DNA of 64,000 nt from contig NZ_JABSNO010000005.1 of assembly GCF_013294015.1 (NCBI RefSeq), positions 62,001-126,000 of the forward strand. The letters are read 5' to 3'. This document shows, in pieces, positions 1 through 8,636 of the stretch (positions are counted from its first letter, which is position 1; the number at the start of each line of letters is the position of its first letter). This DNA is from Frigoriflavimonas asaccharolytica (lineage in GTDB: Bacteria > Bacteroidota > Bacteroidia > Flavobacteriales > Weeksellaceae). A model generated the notes under the pieces. It ran no database searches, was not told the origin of the DNA, and saw only the letters and a list, made by a program, of their open reading frames with translations. A program made the translations under genes and the position numbers.

Positions 1-137
1 TCTGCGCCAAATTTGAAATGATCCATCAACCATTTTGGGAAAACCGTCATCGTATCGGTGGTTAAATCACCGGTAAGAAAGCAGAAGCGCTCATCAAATA
101 TTAAATCTGTGAAAGGATTGTATAATTCTACATTCAT
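1..137 (-). CDS. Unknown protein, N-terminal fragment cut by the window edge
   Basis: An open frame starts at an ATG at 137 and runs off the left edge, giving 45 residues that begin MNVELYNPFTDLIFDE. The visible part has no signal peptide or membrane segment and contains a single Cys in the stretch RFCFLTGDLT. I do not recognise the family. It lies on the same strand as rny and follows it; a strong terminator sits between them, so it probably has its own transcription start. Confidence 0.6.
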   Translation of the reverse strand, partial: MNVELYNPFTDLIFDERFCFLTGDLTTDTMTVFPKWLMDHFKFGA

Positions 138-162
138 TTAACTAAAATTATTGTTAAAAATT

Positions 163-197
163 AAAAAAATGCCTGCAAAAATTACAGGCATTTTTTT
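163..197 (-). terminator. Rho-independent terminator of rny
   Basis: The inverted repeat ATGCCTG/CAGGCAT is flanked by an A-run on the left and a T-run on the right, so it can terminate in both directions. It lies just after the rny stop codon. Confidence 0.85.
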
Positions 198-214
198 ATT
201 AAAATTTAAAAAAT

Positions 215-1786
215 TTATCTCGCGATATTTACAGATCTTGTTTCTCTAATTACTGTAATTCTCACTTGACCAGGATAAGTCATTTCATTTTGAATTTTCT
301 CTGAAATATCATAAGATAGCTGTGCAGCAACGGCATCGTTCACTTTTCCACTTTCTACCATTACGCGTAATTCTCTTCCTGCTTGGATTGCATAAGCGCT
401 AGAAACGCCTTCAAAACTCATAGCTGTGGATTCTAAATCTTTTAATCTTTGAATGTAAGATTCTAGAACTTGTCTTCTAGCTCCTGGTCTTGCACCAGAA
501 ATTCCATCTGCTACTTGAATGATTGGGGACAAAAGTGAAGTCATTTCGATCTCGTCATGATGCGCACCAATTGCATTTACAACTTCTTTATTTTCTCCAT
601 ATTTTTCTGCCCATTGCATCCCTAAAAGTGCATGCGGTAGTTCAGATTCCTCTTCTGGTACTTTTCCAATATCATGTAAAAGACCAGCTCTTTTCGCTAA
701 TTTCACATTCAATCCTAATTCTGCAGCCATTGTAGCAGCTATATTCGCAACTTCTCTAGAGTGTTGCAAAAGATTTTGACCGTAAGAAGATCTGTATTTC
801 ATTCTACCAATCACCTTCACCAATTCAGGATGTACTCCGTGAATTCCTAGATCTATAACGGTTCTTTTCCCTACCTCAATTATTTCTTCGTCTATAGATT
901 TTCTTGTTTTTTCTACAACTTCTTCAATTCTCGCTGGGTGAATTCTACCATCTGTAACCAATCTGTGTAAAGATAATCTCGCAATTTCCCTCCTCACAGG
1001 ATCAAAACAAGAGAGCAAAATAGCTTCTGGTGTATCATCTACTATTATTTCTACTCCTGTTGCAGCTTCTAAAGCACGGATGTTTCTACCCTCTCTACCG
1101 ATTATTCTTCCTTTAACATCATCAGACTCAATATTAAAAACGGATACCGAATTTTCTATTGCTTGCTCTGTACCAATTCTTTGTATGGTTTGTATCACAA
1201 TTTTTTTCGCTTCTGTTTTGGCGTTCAATTGTGCTTCTTCCATTATATTTTGCACGTGAGCTTGCGCCTTGGTTTTTGCTTCAGCTTTTAGCGCATCTAC
1301 CAATTCCGCTTTTGCTTCTTCGGCTGTAAAGTTGGCTACCTTTTCTAAAATTCCTACTTTTTGAGCAATTACAGCATCAAGATCTGTATTCTTTTTATCG
1401 ATAATTTCTTGCTTTCTACTGTAGTCTTCAACTTGTTTTTCTAAGTTAGTCTCAAGCTTTTTTGTTCTGCTTAATTCGTCGTTTAGTTTTTGTTCTTTGT
1501 CCTTTGTACGTTTTTCTATATCTGCAATCTTTTTTTCTCTTAATTGCACATCTTCGTCATGCAAAGATTTTAATTCTAAAAATTTTTCTTTCGCTTGCAA
1601 TTGTTTGTCCTTTCTTACAGATTCTGCTTCTATTTTTGCTTTATCTAGTAGATTATCTGCATTTTTCTTTGCATCTTTTATGATGTATTTTGCTTTAGAA
1701 TTAAGACCACTTCGAGAAAACATCAATCCTGCGACACCTCCAATTATCAAGCAAATAATGCTAATTATTATTCCTATACTATTCAT
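215..1786 (-). CDS. rny: Ribonuclease Y
   Basis: This is a membrane-anchored endoribonuclease that starts mRNA decay. The 523-residue protein has an N-terminal membrane helix (about 4-24, [14 protein letters not shown]), a long Lys/Glu-rich coiled coil (about 30-190), a KH RNA-binding domain with the GREG loop (about 215-280), and an HD phosphohydrolase domain with LLHDIGK and the later AHHDE and [12 protein letters not shown] motifs. The length is normal for the family. An upstream in-frame ATG at 1840 would add 18 residues before the membrane helix and would run into the 3' stem of the 6S RNA gene, so the ATG at 1786 is preferred. The gene follows zapA and the 6S RNA on the same strand. Confidence 0.97.
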   Translation of the reverse strand: MNSIGIIISIICLIIGGVAGLMFSRSGLNSKAKYIIKDAKKNADNLLDKAKIEAESVRKDKQLQAKEKFLELKSLHDEDVQLREKKIADIEKRTKDKEQKLNDELSRTKKLETNLEKQVEDYSRKQEIIDKKNTDLDAVIAQKVGILEKVANFTAEEAKAELVDALKAEAKTKAQAHVQNIMEEAQLNAKTEAKKIVIQTIQRIGTEQAIENSVSVFNIESDDVKGRIIGREGRNIRALEAATGVEIIVDDTPEAILLSCFDPVRREIARLSLHRLVTDGRIHPARIEEVVEKTRKSIDEEIIEVGKRTVIDLGIHGVHPELVKVIGRMKYRSSYGQNLLQHSREVANIAATMAAELGLNVKLAKRAGLLHDIGKVPEEESELPHALLGMQWAEKYGENKEVVNAIGAHHDEIEMTSLLSPIIQVADGISGARPGARRQVLESYIQRLKDLESTAMSFEGVSSAYAIQAGRELRVMVESGKVNDAVAAQLSYDISEKIQNEMTYPGQVRITVIRETRSVNIAR

Positions 1787-1825
1787 ATATGTTGAGTTTA
1801 ATTTAATTATTTTAAAATAAAAAAA

Positions 1826-1987
1826 CCTACAATAATCCAATGATATAGAGTAAACCCCGAATCAACACGTTTTGGACTGATTTCTTTGGTCTGTAATCCG
1901 AGCAAATCGGCGCGCCATTCCATAGACTTTTGTCCGGTTATAGTAATAATGTTGAGTTCACCTGTAATGTGTTAGAATTATTGTAGG
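1826..1987 (-). ncRNA. ssrS: 6S RNA (ssrS)
   Basis: The 162-nt stretch between zapA and rny is closed by a perfect 11-bp helix (CCTACAATAAT at the 5' end, ATTATTGTAGG at the 3' end). Its middle contains a GC-rich stretch including GGCGCGCC and partly complementary arms, which fits the rod-with-central-bubble shape of 6S RNA. Length and position just downstream of zapA match 6S RNA genes; in enterobacteria ssrS also lies next to zapA. The RNA mimics an open promoter and sequesters the housekeeping RNA polymerase. No obvious promoter was seen directly upstream, so processing from a zapA transcript is possible. The identification rests on synteny and the closing helix, not on a covariance search. 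Confidence 0.8.
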
Positions 1988-2010
1988 CAATGTTTTCGGA
2001 AAAGAAAAAT

Positions 2011-2298
2011 CTACTTCCCCTCGTTTTGCAATATTTGATTGAGGTTTTTCACTCTATCATTTACCGCGATTATGTTTCTTTCGTTATTTTGAATTGCTAC
2101 TTCCGCGTTGGTTGCTAATTTTAAAGCACACATTGCCAAAGCATCTTGTTTATCTCTTACATCAAAACTATTCTCAAATTCTTTGATCATCGTTTCAATT
2201 TGTTTTCCAACTTTTCTTAATGTATGCTCTTCTGCAACAGGAACATTTAATGGGTAAGATCTTCCAGCTATATTTAGGGTTATTCTTCTTACTTCCAT
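2011..2298 (-). CDS. zapA: Cell division protein ZapA
   Basis: The 95-residue protein has the ZapA layout: an N-terminal globular part with the motif RRITLNIAGRSYPLNVP followed by a helical C-terminus. ZapA binds FtsZ and bundles its filaments at the division septum. The start codon overlaps the stop of the upstream coiled-coil gene (TAATG), so the two are translationally coupled, and the 6S RNA begins 24 nt after the stop. The size is typical for the short Bacteroidota form. Confidence 0.93.
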   Translation of the reverse strand: MEVRRITLNIAGRSYPLNVPVAEEHTLRKVGKQIETMIKEFENSFDVRDKQDALAMCALKLATNAEVAIQNNERNIIAVNDRVKNLNQILQNEGK

Positions 2299-2600
2299 TA
2301 CAATCCACTATTTTGAAGTTGTGCTATACAAAAATCTACTTCTTTCACCAATCTGTTGATGTGGCTCTTCATCAATCTATTGTGTTCTGGATTTCCAGAA
2401 ATAGCTGAATGAAGTTTTACTTTCTTATAATTTTCTGTCAATATTTCATTTTCTTTAGAAATACCTTCATATTTTTCTATTGCTTTTTGATGTTCCTTTT
2501 CTAGTATAAAATAATTCTCTTGAAGTTTTTGGTAACTCTTATTTAGATTTTCAATTTTATTTTCTAATTCCGAAAAATTTTTTTCTAAATCTTGTAACAT
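2298..2600 (-). CDS. Small coiled-coil protein coupled to zapA
   Basis: This 100-residue protein is almost entirely helical and charged (Leu/Glu/Lys heptads in residues 1-70, then a short C-terminal segment with two histidines and one cysteine). No enzyme motif is visible. The start at 2600 is chosen over an ATG at 2624 because a TATTTTTG -7 element at 2637-2630 would place the transcript start at about 2623. It overlaps zapA by one base, and coiled-coil proteins next to zapA are common in Bacteroidota. A role as a ZapB-like partner at the divisome is inferred from position and structure only. Confidence 0.85.
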   Translation of the reverse strand: MLQDLEKNFSELENKIENLNKSYQKLQENYFILEKEHQKAIEKYEGISKENEILTENYKKVKLHSAISGNPEHNRLMKSHINRLVKEVDFCIAQLQNSGL

Positions 2601-2629
2601 CTTCGGCTGTTTAAATTCTAACAATCTAG

Positions 2630-2637
2630 CAAAAATA
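2630..2637 (-). promoter_or_regulatory. -7 element for the coiled-coil/zapA operon
   Basis: On the minus strand this reads TATTTTTG, which matches the Bacteroidota -7 consensus TAnnTTTG. It lies 30 nt before the chosen start codon. No good -33 TTG is visible. Confidence 0.5.
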
Positions 2638-2690
2638 GAAAAATTTAGCTTGATATTAACTATTTAAGTTAATAATTTTATCTAAATAGC

Positions 2691-2722
2691 AAAAAAAAGA
2701 GGGTTTTAAAAAAAACCCTCTT
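2691..2722 (-). terminator. Rho-independent terminator of porT
   Basis: The arms AAGAGGGTTTT/AAAACCCTCTT with a 4-nt loop are followed on the minus strand by a run of eight U residues. It lies 21 nt after the porT stop codon. Confidence 0.9.
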
Positions 2723-2743
2723 CAAATATGCTCACATTTTGTA

Positions 2744-3526
2744 TTATTCAAATTTTAATACAAACATTATTGCTCTAGATTGCGCTGTAGAAAGTGCTGC
2801 TGTCCAGTATGGTGGAGTATTTACATTATCTGCAACAACTTCATTATTCATAAAGAATGTACCTCTAACTCCCGGCGTCAATTTAAATCTTTTGAAGTAT
2901 AATTGAATTCCCATTTCCGCAGACCATGCAAAATTTTGCGTAGTTGAACGAAAAACTTGTTGCTGGTTATCATCATTGCTTGATGAGTTGGATTGCAAAT
3001 TCACAATATAATTTACACCTGCAGCTGCATAAGGTCTAGAATTGTACCATCTATCTCCGTGAATTTCTATCATTACTGGAATATCTAGTAAGGTAGATTT
3101 TATATTTCTTACTTTGTCTTTATCCGTAAGAATTAGTGGTGTAAATGGAAGATTGGTAAGAGATCCTGCAGAATACAAATCATTAGATTGCGTATCAAAA
3201 GTGATTTCTCTCTCTACAAATTGCAAACCTGGCTCTATACGAAGATCAAAATTACTATTTAATTTAATTTTAGCTATCAATCCTGCACCAAAACCTGCTG
3301 TTCCTTTGGATGTGACTAAACTCTTGTTGAGATCTGTACCATATCTTGGATCTAGAACCAAATGATAGTCGTACACAACACCATTCAAATAAAATCCCCA
3401 AGAGAACTTTTGTTCATCTATAGATTCTAATCTATCCATCCTATCTCTGTTTCGGAATTGCGCATCTGCAAATGTTGCGAAACATAAAGAAGCTATCAAA
3501 AATGCTTTTAGTAAATTTTTATTCAT
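2744..3526 (-). CDS. porT: Type IX secretion outer membrane protein PorT/SprT
   Basis: The 260-residue protein has a signal peptide (MNKNLLKAFLIASLCFATFADA), a basic linker, and then repeated amphipathic strands ending in the aromatic-containing strand AIMFVLKFE, the pattern of an outer membrane beta-barrel of the PorT family. PorT (SprT in Flavobacterium) is needed for type IX secretion and gliding-related surface export. The assignment as true PorT rather than a general PorT-family barrel is supported by its position 2 nt after ubiE, an arrangement known in Flavobacterium. It is probably transcribed with the two upstream genes and ends at a strong terminator. Confidence 0.82.
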   Translation of the reverse strand: MNKNLLKAFLIASLCFATFADAQFRNRDRMDRLESIDEQKFSWGFYLNGVVYDYHLVLDPRYGTDLNKSLVTSKGTAGFGAGLIAKIKLNSNFDLRIEPGLQFVEREITFDTQSNDLYSAGSLTNLPFTPLILTDKDKVRNIKSTLLDIPVMIEIHGDRWYNSRPYAAAGVNYIVNLQSNSSSNDDNQQQVFRSTTQNFAWSAEMGIQLYFKRFKLTPGVRGTFFMNNEVVADNVNTPPYWTAALSTAQSRAIMFVLKFE

Positions 3527-3528
3527 AA

Positions 3529-4248
3529 TTATTTAGTTGCTTTATAAATAGTGGCAATGCCCAAACTCAATTTTTTATATTCTACTTTTTTGAAACCAGT
3601 TTCTAAAAGTATAGACTTCATTTTTTCTCCGTATGGAAAAGTATTCACAGAATCTGGTAGATAAGTATACGCTCTATTATCTTTAGATATTAAACTTCCA
3701 ATTTTTGGTAGAATATTCTTGAAATAAAACATATAAAATGATCCTAAAAATCCTTCAACTTTAGAAAATTCTAAAATGAAAATACTTTTATTATCTTTCA
3801 CTACTCTTCTCAATTCCGAAAGTCCTTTTTCTAAATTTCCAAAATTTCTAACACCAAATGAAACCGTAACAGCATCAAAATAATTATCTTCAAAACGTAG
3901 ATTTTCTGCATCTCCCTTTTCCATGGAAATTCTGCCGTCTAAATTAAGTTTTTTTATTTTAATAATGCCAACATTTAACATTTGTTGAGATAAATCTAAA
4001 CCGATAACTTCTGCTTTCGTTCCTTTTTCTACAGCAATTGCGAGATCAGCTGTTCCAGTTGCTACATCTAAGACAAGCTTTGGAGGATCTTGGTTCATCC
4101 ATTTCACAACTTTATTTCTCCACAATACATCTATTTTTAAAGATAGTACTCTGTTTAGAAAATCGTATCGTTCTGCAATGTTATCAAACATTTCTTCTAC
4201 TTGCTCTTTTTTAGAGGTATCAGAATTATAGGGTGTTACTTGTTTCAA
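3529..4248 (-). CDS. ubiE: Demethylmenaquinone methyltransferase
   Basis: A 239-residue class I SAM-dependent methyltransferase. The SAM-binding motif I is seen as VLDVATGTADLA, followed by VIGLDLSQQML and the UbiE/MenG signatures DAVTVSFGVRNF and YTYLPDSVNTFP. It catalyses the last step of menaquinone synthesis, the C-methylation of demethylmenaquinone. Menaquinone is the usual quinone in this group, so the MenG activity is the relevant one. The gene sits 5 nt after the upstream unknown gene and 2 nt before porT, which suggests one operon. Confidence 0.96.
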   Translation of the reverse strand: MKQVTPYNSDTSKKEQVEEMFDNIAERYDFLNRVLSLKIDVLWRNKVVKWMNQDPPKLVLDVATGTADLAIAVEKGTKAEVIGLDLSQQMLNVGIIKIKKLNLDGRISMEKGDAENLRFEDNYFDAVTVSFGVRNFGNLEKGLSELRRVVKDNKSIFILEFSKVEGFLGSFYMFYFKNILPKIGSLISKDNRAYTYLPDSVNTFPYGEKMKSILLETGFKKVEYKKLSLGIATIYKATK

Positions 4249-4253
4249 TTGTA

Positions 4254-4826
4254 TTATTTACTTGGATAATATTCTTTATAATAATTCAAAAAATCTTGTT
4301 TTCTAAAAATTTTAGATCTAGATTCTACTTTTTGTACATTTTTCACAATTGCATCATATTTCTCATCAATATTGTAATAAAATGCTTCTGTGTAAAGTGA
4401 GTTGAATTTTTTGGGAGAACCCAAATACAACTCATTATCAATGTTTGTTTTATCTAGCGTCAAAAGTAAGGAATCTTTCTTAATATTGTACCCGTAATAT
4501 TGAGTATGTACAAAATAATCTTGATGCGTGATATTTATCAAGCCACGATATTTCTTTACTTCAAACGCAGAATCGTACAATAACTTTTTTTGTTTATCAA
4601 AAACTTGGATGTTATTTTTACCTTTATTTAAATCAACTTTAAAATATTGACCAGATGCTATTGTTTGCTCATTGCCATTATTAATTTTAAAATAATACGT
4701 GTCATTCGTTGGGTTATCAATCAAATATTCATTTTTCTTGGCTAAAAATAAAAAATAAATCGCAAATGCTGCGATGCAGACACCAAGAGAAATAAGAAGT
4801 CCTTTTGTAGAAGCAGTGATTTTCAT
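4254..4826 (-). CDS. Unknown membrane-anchored protein
   Basis: The 190-residue protein has one N-terminal transmembrane helix (about residues 9-27, LLISLGVCIAAFAIYFLFL) and then a polar domain rich in Asn, Lys and Tyr with short beta-like segments. The large domain probably lies in the periplasm. I do not recognise the family. It is the first gene of an apparent operon with ubiE and porT. Membership of the operon hints at an envelope role, but nothing in the sequence proves it. Confidence 0.8.
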   Translation of the reverse strand: MKITASTKGLLISLGVCIAAFAIYFLFLAKKNEYLIDNPTNDTYYFKINNGNEQTIASGQYFKVDLNKGKNNIQVFDKQKKLLYDSAFEVKKYRGLINITHQDYFVHTQYYGYNIKKDSLLLTLDKTNIDNELYLGSPKKFNSLYTEAFYYNIDEKYDAIVKNVQKVESRSKIFRKQDFLNYYKEYYPSK

Positions 4827-4841
4827 AATTTTATTCTACTG

Positions 4842-4849
4842 CAAATTTA
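4842..4849 (-). promoter_or_regulatory. -7 element for the ubiE-porT operon
   Basis: On the minus strand this reads TAAATTTG (TAnnTTTG consensus), 16 nt before the ATG at 4826. It is divergent to the promoter at 4866-4894. Confidence 0.5.
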
Positions 4850-4865
4850 AGAATAATTTTACTTT

Positions 4866-4894
4866 TTGCTTATAAATTTTAATGATTAACTTTG
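4866..4894 (+). promoter_or_regulatory. Bacteroidota-type promoter of the FabH-like gene
   Basis: A TTG at 4866-4868 and a TAACTTTG at 4887-4894 are separated by 18 nt, matching the TTG-N17-23-TAnnTTTG consensus. The expected start is near 4901, 17 nt before the ATG. Confidence 0.7.
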
Positions 4895-4917
4895 TGCATA
4901 ATTTTTTAAATTAAAAT

Positions 4918-5988
4918 ATGCCAAATACAATCATAATCGGTTCTGGAAGTTACCTCCCATCTAAAATTATTGGAAGAGATTTTTTTATGAATTCTGAATT
5001 TTATTCTGATGAAGGAGAAAAGCTTACCAAACCGAATGAAGAAATCATCCAAAAATTTGTAGAAATTACAGAAATTGAAAATAGAAGATATGTAGAAGAC
5101 AATCAAAATAATTCTGATATAGCCTACGAAGCTGCGAAAGAAGCAATTGCAGATGCAGGCGTCAACCAAGAGGAATTTGATTATGTGATATTCGCCAGCA
5201 ATTTTGGCGATGTTTCTGCGAAAGGCTACACGGATTTTGTACCTAATATGGCCGCAAGAGTTAAGAATAAATTAGGCATCAAAAATAGAAAGTGTATCGC
5301 TTATGATATGATTTTTGGCTGTCCTGGTTGGGTAGAAGCGATGATTTTAGCAGATCATTTCATAAAAGCGGGCACTGCAAAATTAATTCTAGTAATAGGG
5401 TCCGAAACATTGAGCAGAACCACGGATAAATATGATAGAAATAGCATGATATTCGCAGATGGAGCTGGTGCAGTTGTAGTGAAAGCTACAGAGGAAGAAG
5501 GTGTTGGTATTATCGCGCACAATACAATTTGTGACAATGCTATAGAACTAGACTACCTTATCAATAGTCCATCTGTAAACAAAAATGCAGATCAAGACCC
5601 TATTCATATTACCATGTTGGGTAGAAAAATATATGAATATGCACTTACAAATGTACCTGCAGCTATAAAAGAAACCATAGACGAGGCCGGACTTGGAATT
5701 CAAGATATAAACAAAATTTTGATTCACCAAGCGAATGCAAAAATGGACTATGCTATGATTAGCAGACTTTACAAACTATATAATGTCAAAGATTACGATC
5801 ATGCAATCGCACCAATGACGATTCAAGAATTTGGAAACTCCTCCGTTGCAACCATACCAACAATGTATGATTTGATGAGAAAAGGAAAAATGGAGAATCA
5901 AACGTTTACCAATGATACCAATGTAGTTTTTGCTTCCGTTGGCGCAGGTATGCACATCAATTGTATCATATATAAATTTCCCAAATAA
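4918..5988 (+). CDS. FabH-like beta-ketoacyl-ACP synthase III
   Basis: The 356-residue protein has the thiolase fold of KAS III enzymes. The Cys-His-Asn triad is visible: Cys135 in IFGCPGW, His270 in IHQANAKM and Asn307 in GNSSVATI. Such enzymes condense an acyl-CoA with a malonyl group. It differs from housekeeping FabH in being longer (about 315-335 is usual) and in having an insert at residues 20-45. It stands alone, without acpP, plsX or fabD beside it, so it may serve a special acyl substrate rather than general fatty acid initiation. It has its own consensus promoter and a terminator. Confidence 0.88.
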   Translation: MPNTIIIGSGSYLPSKIIGRDFFMNSEFYSDEGEKLTKPNEEIIQKFVEITEIENRRYVEDNQNNSDIAYEAAKEAIADAGVNQEEFDYVIFASNFGDVSAKGYTDFVPNMAARVKNKLGIKNRKCIAYDMIFGCPGWVEAMILADHFIKAGTAKLILVIGSETLSRTTDKYDRNSMIFADGAGAVVVKATEEEGVGIIAHNTICDNAIELDYLINSPSVNKNADQDPIHITMLGRKIYEYALTNVPAAIKETIDEAGLGIQDINKILIHQANAKMDYAMISRLYKLYNVKDYDHAIAPMTIQEFGNSSVATIPTMYDLMRKGKMENQTFTNDTNVVFASVGAGMHINCIIYKFPK

Positions 5989-6019
5989 AATTTTCAACAA
6001 ATTTTAATTCAAAAATAAC

Positions 6020-6050
6020 AACCTCTTGCTATCATGGTTTGAGGTTTTTT
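6020..6050 (+). terminator. Rho-independent terminator after the FabH-like gene
   Basis: The 6-bp stem AACCTC/GAGGTT is followed by a T-run. It lies 32 nt after the stop codon. An alternative ATG for the next gene (6026) would fall inside it, which argues for the later start at 6065. Confidence 0.75.
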
Positions 6051-6064
6051 ATTCAAAAAAAATA

Positions 6065-7270
6065 ATGCAAAAAAATATATTAATTGTCGCAGGAATTCTA
6101 TTTGTTTTAGAATTTTATGTATACCAAGCATTCAAAACAATCACCGCCAATACCACCTTTCGTATCGCCTATTGGGTGCTAACTATTGGCGTTTATGGCG
6201 TACTTCTATACGAAGTTTTAAATGTGAACAGAGCAGATAGAGATCATCATAGAATACAGATTGTAGCCTCTATTTTTCTAATATTCATGATACCTAAATT
6301 GATGGTAATCTTATTTCTATTTGTAGACGATCTAATAAGATTGCTCAAATATATAACTACCATCTTTGCAAGTTCAGAGACTTATTATCCATCTAGAAGA
6401 AAATTTTTCAGCGTATCAGGTTTGGCAATTGCAGGTGTATTTGCAGCATTGGTGATAGATGGGATTATCTTTGGAAAATACCGCCACTTCGCAAGACAGG
6501 TTAAAATTAAAATACCAAATCTACCAGAAAGTTTTAAAGGATACAAAATTGTGCAAATTTCAGATGTTCATAGCGGAAGTTTTTTTCATCCAGAAAAATT
6601 GCAGCATGCCATAGATTTAATTAATGAACAAAAAGCAGATTTAGTACTTTTCACCGGAGATATGGTAAATAATTTCGCCGAAGAATTTCAACCATTCATC
6701 CCTTTATTTTCTACCATCAAAGCTCCAGATGGAAAACTTTCTGTACTAGGAAATCATGACTATGGAGATTATGCAGACTGGAAATCTCCCGAAGAGAAAG
6801 CCCAAAACATCCCAAAATTGATCCAATTTCAAAAAGAAGCTGGTTTTGAAATGTTGAGAAACGAGCATAGAATCATTGAGAAAAATGGAGAAAAACTCTA
6901 CATTCTTGGTGTAGAAAATTGGGGCGAAAAACCATTTCCACAGTATGGAGATTTAGACAAAGCCTCTGCCGGAATTCCAGTAGAAGCGGCCAAAATATTG
7001 ATGAGCCATGATCCTACACACTTTGATCGCGTGGTGAAAACCCACAAAAGCAACGTGCATCTCACCCTTTCTGGGCATACGCACGGAATGCAATTCGGGA
7101 TAGATTTAAAAAATGTACGTTGGTCTCCAGTGCAGTTTCGCTATAAAAAATGGGCAGATTTATATGAAAGTGAAGGCAAAAACCTCTACGTAAATAGAGG
7201 TTTTGGAGTATTAGGTTTCCCAGGAAGAGTAGGCATTAAGCCAGAAATAACGGTGTTCACTTTGGAATAA
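6065..7270 (+). CDS. Membrane-bound metallophosphoesterase
   Basis: The 401-residue protein has about four N-terminal transmembrane helices (within residues 1-140) and then a calcineurin-like phosphoesterase domain. The metal-binding motifs appear in order: DVHSGSF, FTGDMVN, LGNHDYGDY, MSHDPTH and LSGHTHGMQFG. This arrangement is that of the YkuE-like family of membrane phosphoesterases, whose substrates are mostly unknown (some act on lipid precursors such as UDP-diacylglucosamine). The start at 6065 is chosen because the upstream ATG lies in a terminator hairpin. The gene is monocistronic. Confidence 0.9.
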   Translation: MQKNILIVAGILFVLEFYVYQAFKTITANTTFRIAYWVLTIGVYGVLLYEVLNVNRADRDHHRIQIVASIFLIFMIPKLMVILFLFVDDLIRLLKYITTIFASSETYYPSRRKFFSVSGLAIAGVFAALVIDGIIFGKYRHFARQVKIKIPNLPESFKGYKIVQISDVHSGSFFHPEKLQHAIDLINEQKADLVLFTGDMVNNFAEEFQPFIPLFSTIKAPDGKLSVLGNHDYGDYADWKSPEEKAQNIPKLIQFQKEAGFEMLRNEHRIIEKNGEKLYILGVENWGEKPFPQYGDLDKASAGIPVEAAKILMSHDPTHFDRVVKTHKSNVHLTLSGHTHGMQFGIDLKNVRWSPVQFRYKKWADLYESEGKNLYVNRGFGVLGFPGRVGIKPEITVFTLE

Positions 7271-7286
7271 AGTTTAAAAAATTAGC

Positions 7287-7517
7287 AAGTAGAAGGTTTT
7301 AAAGCTCGTTTAAATTTAATAAAGCCACAAAAGGTACAAGAGTTTAAGCAACTTGTAATCGTTTTAAAGAGAAGATAATCGTGTTTGATCTTATTTTATC
7401 TTTAAAAAGAATTATTTAAGCTCATCCTTTTGTTCCTTCTGTGGTCAAAACTTTTTAATTATAAAATTTAAACAAGCTCTTAATAAATTTAAACTTTCAA
7501 CTTATCACTTCCTACTT
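7287..7517. repeat. Long imperfect inverted repeat in a convergent gap
   Basis: The 254-bp gap between two convergent genes is almost filled by an imperfect palindrome. The outer left arm starts AAGTAGAAGG and the right arm ends CTTCCTACTT. Further inside, GCCACAAAAGGTACAAG opposes CCTTTTGTTCCTTCTGTGG, and in the centre TTTTAAAGAGAAGATAA opposes TTATTTTATCTTTAAAA. It may serve both genes as a transcription end. It resembles the repeat at 34828-34976. Confidence 0.6.
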
Positions 7518-7524
7518 TCTAAAG

Positions 7525-8487
7525 CTACTTCCCCAATTTCACTCTTAGGTTTTTCAGCATATCTTTCGTCATTTCTTCAAGTCCAAAAGTATAATTGAGG
7601 TTCCAATCCATTTTCGCTTTAGAATCATCTATAGAAGCTGGCCAAGAATCTGCAATCTGCTGGCGAAAATCTGGCTGATATTCCACTTCAAACTCAGGAA
7701 TCTCTTTCTTTATTTCTGCCGCCAATTCTTTCGGCGTGAAACTCATGCCTCCCAAATTGTAAGAACTTCTCACCGTTATGTTTTCTTTTGGAGCATCCAT
7801 TATTTGCAAAGTCGCATTGATGGCATCTTCCATATAAAGCATCGGCATTGCCGTATTTTCAGAAATAAAACTGGTGTAGTTTCCTTCTTCCAAAGCATCG
7901 TAGAAAATTTCTACTGCATAGTCTGTAGTTCCACCACCTGCTTCCGTTTTCCAAGATATTAAACCAGGATAGCGGATGCTTCTCACATCTACTCCATGCT
8001 TTTCTGCATAGTATTCGCACCATTTTTCCCCAGCCAATTTAGAAATACCATATACCGTTGTCGGGTTTAGCAATACCTCTTGCCCCACATTATGTTTTGG
8101 GATTCCTTTCCCAAAAACAGCGATAGAACTAGGCCAAAACAATTTCTGAATCATACCATCTTTTGCCATTTCTAGAAATTCCAGCAAAGGTTCTACATTC
8201 AATTTCCAAGCAAAAAGTGGTTGCTTTTCGGATGTTCCCGAGAGTAAAGAAGCGAGATGATAGACGGTTGTTATTTGGTAATCTTTTATTACTTGCTTCA
8301 CCAATTGTGTATTGGTCACGTCCATTCTTTCGTAGAATCCTGCAGAAGTAAGGTTTTTGTCCCAACGATCTAGGCCAGAAGCGATCACATTTTCTGCACC
8401 GTGTATTTCTACCAATTTATTCGTAAGTTCCGTTCCTATTTGCCCTAGAGCACCTGTGATGAGTATTTTCTCCGTAGAATTTGCCAT
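7525..8487 (-). CDS. tdh: L-threonine 3-dehydrogenase, short-chain (SDR) type
   Basis: The 320-residue extended SDR protein has the NAD-binding motif ILITGALGQIGTEL, the HLASLLSG segment, catalytic Ser in WPSSIAVFG, and Tyr-Lys in VYGISKLAGEKW. The segments PGLISW and GGTTDYAVEIFYDAL are typical of the UDP-galactose-epimerase-like threonine dehydrogenases known from Flavobacterium. It oxidises L-threonine to 2-amino-3-ketobutyrate, which Kbl (50780-51976) cleaves to glycine and acetyl-CoA. An ATG at 8514 would add nine residues; the start at 8487 lies directly before the Rossmann fold. It appears monocistronic. Confidence 0.88.
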   Translation of the reverse strand: MANSTEKILITGALGQIGTELTNKLVEIHGAENVIASGLDRWDKNLTSAGFYERMDVTNTQLVKQVIKDYQITTVYHLASLLSGTSEKQPLFAWKLNVEPLLEFLEMAKDGMIQKLFWPSSIAVFGKGIPKHNVGQEVLLNPTTVYGISKLAGEKWCEYYAEKHGVDVRSIRYPGLISWKTEAGGGTTDYAVEIFYDALEEGNYTSFISENTAMPMLYMEDAINATLQIMDAPKENITVRSSYNLGGMSFTPKELAAEIKKEIPEFEVEYQPDFRQQIADSWPASIDDSKAKMDWNLNYTFGLEEMTKDMLKNLRVKLGK

Positions 8488-8636
8488 TGTAACTATTTTA
8501 TTTAAAAGGTTCACAAAAATAGGAAAATAAAGGGGAATCTATGGTATTGATTTTTGGAAAATCAAATGAAATTAAGATTCCCATTTTTGATAAGGCAGCG
8601 TTTATCCTTTTCGTGTGAGTGGCAACTGTAAAAGGT

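Noticed and set aside
1787-1840. Longer N-terminus of RNase Y
   Set aside because: It would add 18 residues ahead of the membrane anchor and overlap the 3' part of the 6S RNA gene.
6026-6064. Earlier start for the metallophosphoesterase
   Set aside because: The ATG at 6026 lies inside the terminator hairpin of the preceding gene, and the added residues have no family support.
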